The notes: generated from the letters alone by a model not told the origin. Shown: positions 34,796 to 44,307, counted from the stretch's first letter. The stretch: DNA of 64,000 nt from Vibrio tapetis subsp. tapetis (GCF_900233005.1 NZ_LT960613.1:18267-82266), one strand, 5' to 3'. Numbers and translations are program-made.

Positions 34796-36047
34796 AGGAA
34801 AACTCGCTTTACCTACTATACGTTTTGAAGGATTTGAAGATGAGTGGGAAGAAAAGCCACTTGGAGACGTTTTATCATTGGCAAATGGCTATGCGTTTAA
34901 AAGTGAGTATTTCTGTAAAGATAAAACTGGTTATGAAGTATTGACACCGGGAAGTGTGCATATTGGTGGGGGTTTTCAATATGGGAAAGGTCAAAATTAT
35001 AAACTAGAAGGGAAAACACCCCAAAAGTTTATATTTGCAGCTGGTGATGTTTTCATCACGATGACAGACCTAACTCCAACTGCACAAATGTTAGGGCTTC
35101 CCGCTATTGTCCCTGATGATGGAACGACTTACTTACACAATCAGCGTTTGGGTAAGTTAATTCAATACAAAGGTGACTATGGATTTCTTTTTTATCTTTT
35201 AAGTACGGACACATATCGAAACCAAATAGTTGCAACATCCTCTGGCACGACTGTTAAGCATTCTTCACCAGATAAAGTAAAAAGTAGCAAGTTTTTTTTT
35301 CCAAACAAAGTTGAGCAAACATCCCTAGGTTATTATTTTCAAAATGTCGACAAGCAACTAAAGCTACACCAAGACAAGTTCGCCAAGCTGCAACAGCTAA
35401 AGAAAGCCATGCTGGGTAAAATGTTCCCTAAAGCTGGACAGACGGTGCCTGAACTGCGTTTTGCTGGGTTTAGTGAGAAATGGGAAGTTGAGCCTTTGGG
35501 AACAAATGCCAGCTTTAACAAAGGAAAGGGGTTTACAAAAGGCGACTTGAATACGTTTGGAGTCCCTATCGTGCTGTATGGTCGTTTATATACCAATTAT
35601 CAAACAATCATCACAGAGGTCGATACATTTGTTAGCTCTGAGAGCAAAGGTATTATGAGTAAAGGAAGAGAGGTCATCGTACCTGCGTCAGGGGAAAGTG
35701 CGGAAGATATTGCTCGTGCTTCAGCGGTTTTACAACCTAATGTAATACTGGGTGGAGACTTAAATATAATTTATCCAAATAATAAAATTCTACCTAGCTT
35801 TTTGGCACTCATCATAACTTATAGTTGTTGTCAGGCTGAGCTAGCGAAAAAAGCTCAAGGAAAATCAGTTGTTCATGTTAGAAATAGTGACATAAAAGAT
35901 TTACTTGTTCCTATGCCTACTATAAAAGAACAAACCAAAATCGCTGAGTATTTCCAAAACCTTGACCGTTTGATCAACCTACAACAGCAGCAGATAGATA
36001 AGCTGAAAAATCTGAAACAGACGTATCTGGCAAAGATGTTTGTGTGA
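34788..36047 (+). CDS. hsdS: Type I restriction specificity subunit (HsdS)
   Basis: The ATG at 34788 overlaps the hsdM stop (ATGAGTAA) and is preferred over 34779, giving 419 aa. Two target-recognition domains are visible, each introduced by P-x-(L/I)-R-F-x-G-F (LPTIRFEGFEDEWEEKPLG and VPELRFAGFSEKWEVEPLG). Each is followed by a conserved helix (DKQLKLHQDKFAKLQQLKKA and DRLINLQQQQIDKLKNLKQ). The two domains read two half-sites of a bipartite recognition sequence, which cannot be predicted from sequence here. No frame damage is seen. Confidence 0.93.
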   Translation: MSKGKLALPTIRFEGFEDEWEEKPLGDVLSLANGYAFKSEYFCKDKTGYEVLTPGSVHIGGGFQYGKGQNYKLEGKTPQKFIFAAGDVFITMTDLTPTAQMLGLPAIVPDDGTTYLHNQRLGKLIQYKGDYGFLFYLLSTDTYRNQIVATSSGTTVKHSSPDKVKSSKFFFPNKVEQTSLGYYFQNVDKQLKLHQDKFAKLQQLKKAMLGKMFPKAGQTVPELRFAGFSEKWEVEPLGTNASFNKGKGFTKGDLNTFGVPIVLYGRLYTNYQTIITEVDTFVSSESKGIMSKGREVIVPASGESAEDIARASAVLQPNVILGGDLNIIYPNNKILPSFLALIITYSCCQAELAKKAQGKSVVHVRNSDIKDLLVPMPTIKEQTKIAEYFQNLDRLINLQQQQIDKLKNLKQTYLAKMFV

Positions 36048-36208
36048 TGATTTTCATCCATTAAGTTTAATCGCTTGAATCTCAGCGCCCTCACATCAAA
36101 TCTGGTGTAAGCGCACAAACAGACCAGCATAAAATATATATTTAGCCCCTCGCGTCAACCTCTGCAAATAGACGGCGGATTGCGAGCCAACGTCAGCAAG
36201 GACAGGTT

Positions 36209-39200
36209 GTGACCTACACCAAAGAAGCTTTATTCGAACAGGATGTAATTACCGAACTTTGTAAAAAAGGCTGGGAAGATACTGTTCTAAAAAACCTCAC
36301 TGAAGCGGATTTACTGCAAAACTGGGCAGATATTCTCTTTCAAAATAACAATAGCATTGATCGCCTCAATAACGCACCGCTAACCGGCAGCGAGATGCAG
36401 CAGATTGTTGAACAGATAACCTCGCTTAAAACGCCTTTAAAACTCAATGGCTTTATTAACGGTAAAACCGTATCCATAAAGCGAGATAACCCCGACGATG
36501 CGCTGCATTATGGCAAAGAGATCAGCCTGCATATCTACGACCGCCAAGAGATCGCGGCGGGTAAGAGCCGGTATCAAATTGTTCAGCAGCCAAGATTTAA
36601 CCGCAAAAGTGCCGTGCAGCATGACCGCAGAGGCGATCTGCTATTGCTGATTAACGGCATGCCTGTCATCCATCTGGAGCTAAAACGTTCCGGTGTACCC
36701 GTGATCGAAGCGTGCAACCAAATAGAGAAATACACTCATGAAGGCCACTTTAGCGCAGGCATTATTGCACTGGTGCAAGTATTTGTGGCGATGACCCCAG
36801 ACCACAGCCTCTATTTTGCCAATCCCGGCAAAGATGGCCGCTTTAATCACGATTACTACTTCCAATGGGCAGATTTTTCTAACGAGCCGGTGAACCATTG
36901 GCATAAAGTGATTACTGATCTGCTTTCTATCCCTATGGCACACCAGTTAATAGGTTTTTACACTGTGGCCGACAATGCTGATGGCGTATTAAAGGTGATG
37001 CGCAGCTATCAGTACTATGCCACTAACGCCATTTCCAGCAAGATAAGTGGCCTTGACTGGTCGGTGAAAAACAAAGGTGGTTATATCTGGCACACCACAG
37101 GCTCTGGTAAAACCATGACCAGCTTTAAATCCGCGCAGCTTATCGCTAACTCAGGGGATGCCGATAAAGTCGTATTTCTGATGGATCGTATTGAGCTGGG
37201 CACTCAGTCGTTGGAAGAGTATCGCAGTTTTGCCGATGCCACGGATGAAGTTCAGGGCACGGAAAATACCCATGTATTAATCACCAAGCTAAAAAGCACC
37301 AAGCCTGGCGATTGCCTCATTGTTACCTCTATCCAAAAAATGAGTAACATTCAGGATGAAGGTCAGTTAAAAACCGCCGATATTGAGAAAATTAACCAAA
37401 AGCGTATTGCCTTTATTGTTGACGAAGCGCACCGCTCTACCTTTGGCGATATGCTAACTGACATTAAAAAAACATTCCCTAATGCGGTGTTTTTTGGCTT
37501 TACTGGCACCCCGATTCAGGAAGAAAACCAAAAGAAAGACAGCACGACCAGTACGATTTTTGGCGATGAACTACACCGTTATAGCATTCGCGATGGCATT
37601 CGTGACGGCAACGTGCTGGGATTTGATCCCTATAAGGTGATGACCTACAAAGATAGCGATTTACGGAGCGCTGTTGCCCTCGAAAAGGCCAAAGTGAATA
37701 CACATGCGGAAGTGTTTGGCGATCCAGTAAAAGAAAAAGCTTACGATAAGTACATGGACAGTGCACGAGTGCCCATGGCTACGTCCGAGATTAACGGCAA
37801 AACCGTGCGTGGCATTGAGGCATTGCTGCCAGCCAGTCAATATGACCGCATCGAGCATAAGCAAAAAGTGATGGATGACATACTGGGTAACTGGACACGA
37901 TTCAGCCGCGCCAACAAGTTTCATGGTATTTTTGCCACCCATAACATTCCCGAAGCGCTGGAATATTATCGCCTATTTAAGCAACAAGCCCCTCATTTGA
38001 AGGTTACAGCTCTGTTTGACCCGAATATTGACAATAAAGGCGGCGCGATAGCAAAAGAGGCCGGCTTAACCGAGATTATTGAAGATTACAATAACACCTA
38101 CAACACCACTTATACCCTGCCAACCCATGCGCAGTTTAAAAAGGATATCGCGGCACGACTCGCCCATAAAAAGCCTTACCAACACGCAGAGCAGCAACCA
38201 GATCAACAATTGCACCTGTTGATTGTCGTTGACCAAATGCTGACGGGGTACGATTCAAAATGGGTGAATACCCTCTATCTGGATAAGACGCTGGAATACG
38301 CCAATATCATTCAGGCGTTTTCACGCACTAACCGTCTGTTCGGTTTGGATAAACCTTTCGGGAATATCCGTTATTACCGTAAACCACATACCATGGAGCA
38401 GAACATCAATAAAGCGCTCAAGCTTTACTCTGGGGATCGTCCTTTTGGTGTCTTCGTCGATAAGCTGGAAGATAATCTTAATCACCTCAATGAGGTGTTC
38501 GCAGACATTGAAGTGCTGTTTAACAATGAGCAAATCACGTACTTTGGGCAGCTGCCGAAAGACGAGGCTGTTCAAGCTAAGTTTGCGAGCTTATTCAATG
38601 AGTTCAATAAGTATTTAGAAGCGGCCAAAGTGCAAGGATTCGACTGGCAGGAAAGCAGCTATCAGTTTGAGGATACGGGCAGTGCGGTAGATGTGGCCTT
38701 TACCGAATCGCAGCATCAAACCCTATTGCAGCGCTATAAAGAGCTATCATCTGGTGGTGACGGTGGGGGGAATGAGCCCGCCGTACCTTACGCCATTTGG
38801 GGTTATTTGACAGAGCAAAACACGGGGCGAATTGATCATAACTATATGAATGCACAGTTTTCTAAGTTTCTAAAACAGCTTAGCCAACCCAATGTTACGC
38901 CTGAGCAGATGCAGCAAACACGAGATGAGCTACACAAATCTTTTGCGAGTTTAAGTCAAGATGAGCAAAAGCAAGCCCATAAACTGCTTATTGATGTACA
39001 AGCAGGTAACTTGATTATCGAATCCGGGAAAACATTGCAGGACTACATTACTAGGGCGCAAGTAGAAGAAGAAAATGAAGCTTTGCAAATTATTGTCGAT
39101 GCGTTGGGGCTAGATGGGCAACTGCTAAAATCACTGAAAACAGGTCAGGTTACTGCTGCAAACCTGAATAACTTCGGACGCTTTGACACACTGAAAGCCA

Positions 39201-39325
39201 GTGTCGATAAAGCCAAGGCAAAGGCTTATTTGGAAGCAAAGTTAGATAAAACGTTACCGCCACCTAAGGTGAACATCGAGCTGGATAAGCTTCTAAGAGA
39301 GTTTGTTTTACAAAAAGAAGATTAA
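36209..39325 (+). CDS. hsdR: Type I restriction endonuclease motor subunit (HsdR)
   Basis: The 1038-aa product starts at a GTG at 36209. The PD-(D/E)xK nuclease is visible as GDLLLLINGMPVIHLELKRSG near residue 145. The SF2 translocase follows, with Walker A HTTGSGKTMTSF near residue 296, IVDEAHRST near 403, GFTGTPI and a C-terminal motif VI region (QAFSRTNRLF). It translocates DNA and cleaves it away from the site. All motifs are intact, so the system looks functional. The gene is followed by a good terminator and then by the right 47-bp repeat. Confidence 0.95.
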   Translation: MTYTKEALFEQDVITELCKKGWEDTVLKNLTEADLLQNWADILFQNNNSIDRLNNAPLTGSEMQQIVEQITSLKTPLKLNGFINGKTVSIKRDNPDDALHYGKEISLHIYDRQEIAAGKSRYQIVQQPRFNRKSAVQHDRRGDLLLLINGMPVIHLELKRSGVPVIEACNQIEKYTHEGHFSAGIIALVQVFVAMTPDHSLYFANPGKDGRFNHDYYFQWADFSNEPVNHWHKVITDLLSIPMAHQLIGFYTVADNADGVLKVMRSYQYYATNAISSKISGLDWSVKNKGGYIWHTTGSGKTMTSFKSAQLIANSGDADKVVFLMDRIELGTQSLEEYRSFADATDEVQGTENTHVLITKLKSTKPGDCLIVTSIQKMSNIQDEGQLKTADIEKINQKRIAFIVDEAHRSTFGDMLTDIKKTFPNAVFFGFTGTPIQEENQKKDSTTSTIFGDELHRYSIRDGIRDGNVLGFDPYKVMTYKDSDLRSAVALEKAKVNTHAEVFGDPVKEKAYDKYMDSARVPMATSEINGKTVRGIEALLPASQYDRIEHKQKVMDDILGNWTRFSRANKFHGIFATHNIPEALEYYRLFKQQAPHLKVTALFDPNIDNKGGAIAKEAGLTEIIEDYNNTYNTTYTLPTHAQFKKDIAARLAHKKPYQHAEQQPDQQLHLLIVVDQMLTGYDSKWVNTLYLDKTLEYANIIQAFSRTNRLFGLDKPFGNIRYYRKPHTMEQNINKALKLYSGDRPFGVFVDKLEDNLNHLNEVFADIEVLFNNEQITYFGQLPKDEAVQAKFASLFNEFNKYLEAAKVQGFDWQESSYQFEDTGSAVDVAFTESQHQTLLQRYKELSSGGDGGGNEPAVPYAIWGYLTEQNTGRIDHNYMNAQFSKFLKQLSQPNVTPEQMQQTRDELHKSFASLSQDEQKQAHKLLIDVQAGNLIIESGKTLQDYITRAQVEEENEALQIIVDALGLDGQLLKSLKTGQVTAANLNNFGRFDTLKASVDKAKAKAYLEAKLDKTLPPPKVNIELDKLLREFVLQKED

Positions 39326-39399
39326 AGTACAATTCCATATAATTTTTATGCAAAAAACAGCCTATAAAATCACATGTACTTGTTGGCGGAAAAATAAAG

Positions 39400-39428
39400 C
39401 CCGAGTAAACATATTTACTTGGGTTTTT
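39400..39428 (+). terminator. Rho-independent terminator after hsdR
   Basis: A 10-bp stem CCCGAGTAAA / TTTACTTGGG (39400-39409, 39414-39423, one G-T pair) is followed by TTTTT. It closes the recombinase-AbiE-hsd unit just inside the right 47-bp repeat. Confidence 0.85.
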
Positions 39429-39443
39429 ACTCTAACTGATAAT

Positions 39444-39490
39444 TGTCCAGAGACGTGCCAGCACGATCACTGCTAGAACGTTTATGCCCC
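39444..39490 (+). repeat. 47-bp perfect direct repeat, right copy
   Basis: Identical to 29885-29931 and in the same orientation. It runs directly into the second long copy of the island repeat (GCCCCTTTTTGCG onward). Confidence 0.9.
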
Positions 39491-39880
39491 TTTTTGCGTT
39501 AGAACAAATGCTCTACACCCTCTAGGGAGCGTGCGTTTTCCCTATCAAATCTAATCCGATGCAAGAGCGTTAGGCCGAGCTTATTTTGGGCGTTTGTAGG
39601 TTGAAAATCGTATTGCTTGCTCAGAATCCGCCGGAGTTATACGAAAACTTTCGGCAATTTCTGAAGTTCACATCCTAGTCGCTAGGCAATACGGGCATTA
39701 GATTGAGCGGGAGTATAATTAGCGTTATGATTAGTCGCATATAATCAGAAAAAATGCATCTATATAGCGTTAAATGGATTTGATTTGATTTATCTTGCAC
39801 CAGAAAAGCGAAAAGCACCCCGCGGGGTGCTCTCTAGAGTGCTCAAGTCAGAGTCATTGGCGAGAATTTTATTACCAAAA
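39484..39880 (+). repeat. Long direct repeat, copy 2
   Basis: This diverged copy of 23766-24090 contains TAGGGAGCGTGCGTTTTCCCTA, CAATTTCTGAAGTTCACATCCTAG and GCATATAATCAG in the same order. A terminator hairpin (39815-39830) interrupts the part matching GCTCAAGTCAGA at 24060. Confidence 0.75.
39805..39830 (-). terminator. Terminator for the Abi_2-like gene
   Basis: The perfect palindrome GCACCCCGCGGGGTGC (39815-39830) is followed on the - strand by TTTTCGCTTTT. It lies about 105 bases downstream of the - strand gene at 39936-40880. Confidence 0.75.
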
Positions 39881-39935
39881 CTTTAGTCTGACGAGCTAGT
39901 GACTGAATTATGATACATAGTGGCTCTAGTGTCAA

Positions 39936-40880
39936 CTATACAACTCCAGGTAGGATTGTAACGACCCCACGCTTGCCCACGATCTCGTATACTTTTGAAC
40001 TTTTTATGATGGAGTTAAACTGTCTTTTCGCTTGAGTCGGTGTAAGCATATTACTATAAGAAAGTGATTTATATACATTCAACGCTTCTAAACTAGTTAG
40101 CCAGTCAAAATGAGCTTTGTAATGAGATTCGAGGTAGTCATTCTTCCTATCTTCAGAAATCCAACCTAACAATCTGCACATTCTGTCATTAAGCGTTCTC
40201 ATGCGTTGCATGCTTTCTTCTGGTGTTGATGCTGCAGGATAAATTACGGTGTTTGTACGATGATGCTTAACTTCTGTAAATTTCCATATAGGTTCATGAT
40301 GAGCAATACGATTCCTCAGCTCATTTACTTGGCTTAAACGGTTGAGAAAATCGTCTATTGCATCTTGAGTCCAATAAGTTGAGTGCACTGCAAAGTGCCC
40401 CTTTAGTCCATTAAATAGAACATTTTTCCAGTCAACAGTGTTATTTCCTACAGTATGAGTAATCAAAAAACTCCAAAAGCCAAAGCTTTGTGCCGCAATC
40501 ACCTTTCCCGGTGTGGGAACTGGGTGTTTGGCAGTTAACCTTCGTCTTCTCGATTTTAGGTGAGTCACCTTTCTAATTAGATCTATAGTTTTTGGGTGTA
40601 AATGATTTTGTGCAATTAGGTGCTCATACCAATCATTGTCAAATACGTGCCCTTGTTGGCGATTTGCTTCAAGTTGACGAGACAGCTCTCTATGAATAGT
40701 ATTTCGCAAGGCTACTTCAAATATACTAATTAGCTTAAAAAATGATGCTGATAGTGCATCATTCCACAAGTATACACCTAAGCATTCCTCATCTGATGCG
40801 AGGTTAAAGTAATTACGATAACTGTTAAGGCGATCTGATGATATCGTATTGATGGTTTCACTAATATTGTTAGGTTTCAT
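39936..40880 (-). CDS. Abi_2 (AbiD/AbiF)-like abortive infection protein
   Basis: The ATG at 40880 (MKPNNISETI) is preferred; a longer frame begins at 40928. The 314-aa product has the family pattern YLWNDALSASFFKLISIFEVALRNTIHREL near the N-terminus and ELRNRIAHHEPIWKF in the second half. The latter is the HEPN-type R-x4-H ribonuclease motif. Abi_2 proteins are linked to phage defence and abortive infection. The gene is alone and faces the opposite way to the restriction operon. It lies just outside the 47-bp repeats, so it belongs to a separate module. Confidence 0.75.
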   Translation of the reverse strand: MKPNNISETINTISSDRLNSYRNYFNLASDEECLGVYLWNDALSASFFKLISIFEVALRNTIHRELSRQLEANRQQGHVFDNDWYEHLIAQNHLHPKTIDLIRKVTHLKSRRRRLTAKHPVPTPGKVIAAQSFGFWSFLITHTVGNNTVDWKNVLFNGLKGHFAVHSTYWTQDAIDDFLNRLSQVNELRNRIAHHEPIWKFTEVKHHRTNTVIYPAASTPEESMQRMRTLNDRMCRLLGWISEDRKNDYLESHYKAHFDWLTSLEALNVYKSLSYSNMLTPTQAKRQFNSIIKSSKVYEIVGKRGVVTILPGVV

Positions 40881-40950
40881 ATGCTTGTGGTTAGAGAGCA
40901 AAAGGAACATTATATGCCAGTTATGCAAAGGCGTCTAAATGCATTTAACA

Positions 40951-41225
40951 GATAAGGATTAAGCGCCGCGTAGCCAACGTTAAATCCCAAGTGTTGAATA
41001 AGCCCGAGCCTCTATAAAAGTAAATTGAGCGATCTGCTCTAGAAGGGTGGCGGCCTTAATACTTTTCTCAGGCGAGTGCGGTCTTCGTAAGGTAGATGTT
41101 TCGACACATCATCCGGTGCGTCCTGCACGTCAATTGTGCTATTTGCCACACCTGTAGTTATTCATGATTTGCTAATGTATGGTTTTCCGAAACTGATTTA
41201 TGCCCCAAAGTTTGTTTCGACCACT
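40951..41225 (+). repeat. Diverged direct repeat flanking the CHAT gene, left copy
   Basis: AACAGATAAGGATTAAGCG...GAATAAGCCCGAGCCTCT, then ATTCATGATTTGCTAAT, recur in the same order at 43897-44245. They bracket the CHAT gene. ATTTATGCCCCAAA near 41208 also matches the island repeat family. No gene is seen between 40929 and 41450. Confidence 0.6.
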
Positions 41226-41450
41226 AAAGAAGACATTACTAAACCTAATAGTAAGCATCTCCAATAACGATGATGCTCTATAGTTCTGTATAAACTTTAC
41301 TTTGGGTTGATACGCATTCGATTCCATAGTTTAATATACGGAATTGATCCGCAGATAAATCGTTAGTTGCTAAGGTTTCAATATTAGTCATCATGTTTTC
41401 TGTTCTTAATGGTTGGTTAGAATTTAATAAAAATAAAGATAGGTAGTAGA

Positions 41451-41806
41451 ATGAATCAAAAAATTATAGAGTTAAAAAAATTATTTCTTGAGAAGGTGTC
41501 GTTAGGTAACGACGTTGATGAAGATATACTAAAAAAATAGATGAAATATTATATTTAATTAATGGATCAGAAGTTGATGATTTAAGACAAATGTCTGCTA
41601 ACTTATCACATGAACTTCATGAGATAGGTTCTAACTCTGTCCCTTATTTACTGATGTTGCTTCTTAATAAGGTCGAAGCTGTTAGCTATAAACCTAATTA
41701 TAAAGGAAGCAATGTATCACATGAAATTGATATGGAACTATTCATAAGCTTTTTTAAAAGGTGTTTTGGAACGTGTGAAAAAAGGTATAAGAATACTAAA
41801 TTTTAA
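41451..41806 (+). pseudogene. 5' part of the CHAT gene, split by frame changes (or an upstream small gene)
   Basis: ATG at 41451 starts MNQKIIELKKLFLEKV and stops at TAG 41538-41540 right after a run of seven A (CTAAAAAAATAG). A -1 shift on that run gives KKIDEILYLINGSEVDDLRQM, a continuous frame to 41806. The next frame change lies near TTTTTTAAAAGG at 41750, where a +1 shift joins the long downstream ORF. Together they would make one protein of about 814 aa. Alternatives are true decay, sequence error in homopolymers, or programmed frameshifting at A-AAA-AAA. Base composition is very AT-rich, like the downstream ORF. Confidence 0.55.
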
Positions 41807-43895
41807 ACTACCATATTTAGATGAAAGTGAGAAATTAAATATATATTGTTGCACAAGATCTATGCTGGATAAGTATGTTAGTGAACCAATAGATGTTAGT
41901 GAACTAAATGCAGAGATGCCTCCAAGAGCTATTTGCCTAGGGATATCTAAAGTCCTATCAAAAAAATATGATTGTCAACACGAGTTTTTTATACAGTTTA
42001 GTTCTATTTTGGAACGAATGAATAGAGATGGCTTATACCAAGAAGCCCGTGATTATGCAGATGAGGCATTGATTTGCTCTCATGCTGATGACGTTTTGTA
42101 TTATGGTCATTACGCTAGATTTTCTATTTATACTAGCCAGACTAATGTTATAGATTCACTATTAAATGGTTGTCTACTTTTTACGTCACTGTGCAATGAA
42201 GAATCTATTTGTGCAGAATTTATGGAAAAGGCTTATATTACAATATTTTTAGCCTTAAGAACTTTTCAGTTTTTCGAATTGGCAAGAAGTATATACAAAA
42301 GATATATATCAGATCTAAATCTCGATGAATATAATAAACAAAAGCTAGATCTTGCTAATTTTTACATGCAAATAATGGAAAATAATTCAAGCGTTGTTAA
42401 AGACACTGAACGATATCTTGGTGAAAATAAAGATAAAATATTAGAATTTGGCAAGTCCTCCTTGATACCATGGTACGCACTAATTTGTAATATGAATACA
42501 CTCTTCAATCAAGAGTATAAAACAACAAAAAATATTATAGAATTTGAATCTATAGTTGAATCTAAACTTACAAGCCAAGAAATTCAAGGCCTTAGAGCGA
42601 AGATTTTAAAGGGGAACTCAGAAGGGAAAGCTGCCTTGATTGAAGGGCTTGTTAACCTATCTCGCACAAGGAATAAGGCAGACTATGTCCATGAAGTAAA
42701 TCAGTTAATCGTTACGGCTAATCGAGTGATTGAAAGTGCATTTAATAAATCTGACATTGAAGGCGTTTTATTGGGACATCAATTAAATTCAGATGCAGGT
42801 GTTGGTTTTGTCGGTAATCCTATAGATTCTGTTAGTGGAACAATCCATCAAACTTTTAATCTAGAAAGTAAAAATTCATTAAGGTTTAGAAAATTTTTAA
42901 CTTACATTTCTGATAGATTGTCAGTAATTAATTCTCAATTTTTATGGCTTGGGTTTAATAATGATCGAGTGTACGCTGTTGTTTTTGAGAATGGTGGATT
43001 CACGTTTTGTGATTACATTGAATCTACAAATAAAAAGGAAATTAATGAGTGGGTTAAAAATTACCAACAAGAGTTGGCTTTTAATGATTCGCCTATAACT
43101 GGTAGCCCTTTTGTAACTAGAGAAGACATCTGGCTAAAAGAAAAAGATTCTATAGTTAAAAGATTACCTAATTTTAATATTCCAATTTCCTCTAGTAATA
43201 TAGTTGTTTTTAGTGACGTGGGATTTTCTTCCTTTCCTCATAATTTAATAAAAGTTGATGGAGATATTTTAGGGTTAAAACAATCAATATCATCGCCATT
43301 ATCATTTGATAATTACTTAACGTATGCAAATAATAAAATTGATCTACAGAAAATAAATGTTTGGGCACCTATAGTTGAAGGTGATACTGCTATTTCTATT
43401 GCTTTTTCAAAAATCAAAGAAAATTTAGGCGATACTAATGTTATATATGAAGAAGGTTTAATTCCTAACCCTAGTTCAGATATTAATGTTTTTATATCAC
43501 ATGGGGGGCGTGATGGTAATTCAGGATTTCGTGGTTTATACCCATCAGATGGGAAAGCATATAACATAGATAACATTTTTGGTTCTGGAAAAGTCGCTAT
43601 TATGTTTGTTTGCCACGCTGGAAGTATTGTTGAGAACTACTATTCGAATAGCACACACACCTTAGTTAAAAAACTGTTACAGGAAGGGTATGAGGCTGTC
43701 ATTTCTCCGAGTTGGAGTTTAAATGTATCTATTCCTGGGATCTGGCTGAAAGAGTTTATTAGAAATATGGAAAATGGTTACAATATTTCTTATTCAGTCA
43801 ACAAAGCTAATTTGTATGTTGAATCTATTTATATAAGTCCAGGGGCATCTACTGCAATGCACCTGTTTGGGAATGATAGGCTCATCAGCAACTAA
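41766..43895 (+). CDS. CHAT-domain (caspase-like) protease, candidate defence effector
   Basis: The long frame gives up to 709 aa. The N-terminal two thirds are helical and repeat-like (LYQEARDYADEALICSHADD and similar), suggesting TPR-like sensing repeats. The C-terminal third is a caspase-like CHAT domain with the catalytic pair visible: His in FISHGGRDG (about residue 579) and Cys in FVCHAGSIV (about residue 616). CHAT proteases in bacteria commonly act as triggered effectors of phage defence. The TTG start is uncertain, because the frame may continue from 41451 through frameshifts. Codon use is far AT-richer than tra genes, implying separate acquisition. Confidence 0.8.
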   Translation: MERVKKGIRILNFKLPYLDESEKLNIYCCTRSMLDKYVSEPIDVSELNAEMPPRAICLGISKVLSKKYDCQHEFFIQFSSILERMNRDGLYQEARDYADEALICSHADDVLYYGHYARFSIYTSQTNVIDSLLNGCLLFTSLCNEESICAEFMEKAYITIFLALRTFQFFELARSIYKRYISDLNLDEYNKQKLDLANFYMQIMENNSSVVKDTERYLGENKDKILEFGKSSLIPWYALICNMNTLFNQEYKTTKNIIEFESIVESKLTSQEIQGLRAKILKGNSEGKAALIEGLVNLSRTRNKADYVHEVNQLIVTANRVIESAFNKSDIEGVLLGHQLNSDAGVGFVGNPIDSVSGTIHQTFNLESKNSLRFRKFLTYISDRLSVINSQFLWLGFNNDRVYAVVFENGGFTFCDYIESTNKKEINEWVKNYQQELAFNDSPITGSPFVTREDIWLKEKDSIVKRLPNFNIPISSSNIVVFSDVGFSSFPHNLIKVDGDILGLKQSISSPLSFDNYLTYANNKIDLQKINVWAPIVEGDTAISIAFSKIKENLGDTNVIYEEGLIPNPSSDINVFISHGGRDGNSGFRGLYPSDGKAYNIDNIFGSGKVAIMFVCHAGSIVENYYSNSTHTLVKKLLQEGYEAVISPSWSLNVSIPGIWLKEFIRNMENGYNISYSVNKANLYVESIYISPGASTAMHLFGNDRLISN

Positions 43896-43896
43896 C

Positions 43897-44245
43897 AAAT
43901 AAGGATTAAGCGCTGCGAAGTCAGCACTTAATCCGATTGTTGAACAAGCCCGATGCCTCTATGAGTTTCTCAAGGCGACCGCTGTCGTGATAAGACTATA
44001 TAGACTACTAAAAATTATCCGTAACAGACTAAATTAGCAAAACCGCTGACACACTTCTGTCCAAAAATCAGTTGGTTCATTGAAGCTTACTAGTTGCAAA
44101 ATATGAACTTGCATATAATCTGCAAGTTCATATTTTGCTTAAAATCATATAATACCTACGTTGCCCACTCTCATTCAGTCTGAGAGTGGGCTTTTTTTCC
44201 TTTTCCATATCTGCACCTATTCATGGTTTGCTAATATCCAAAAAT
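43897..44245 (+). repeat. Diverged direct repeat flanking the CHAT gene, right copy
   Basis: It begins at the CHAT stop codon (TAACAAATAAGG) with stem GGATTAAG...CTTAATCC (43903-43910, 43927-43934) and continues GAACAAGCCCGATGCCTCT. A stretch from TGTCCAAAAATCAGTTGG onward (about 44058-44175) recurs at 53102-53226. Confidence 0.6.
44163..44198 (+). terminator. Strong rho-independent terminator
   Basis: A perfect 11-bp stem GCCCACTCTCA / TGAGAGTGGGC (44163-44173, 44181-44191) is followed by seven T. It ends transcription from the CHAT side and protects the convergent - strand genes beyond. Confidence 0.92.
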
Positions 44246-44307
44246 TAGCTAGAAATTGATCATTGTTTAATTTTTATCATGCTCTTGCTCCTCTCGGCGG
44301 TGACACG

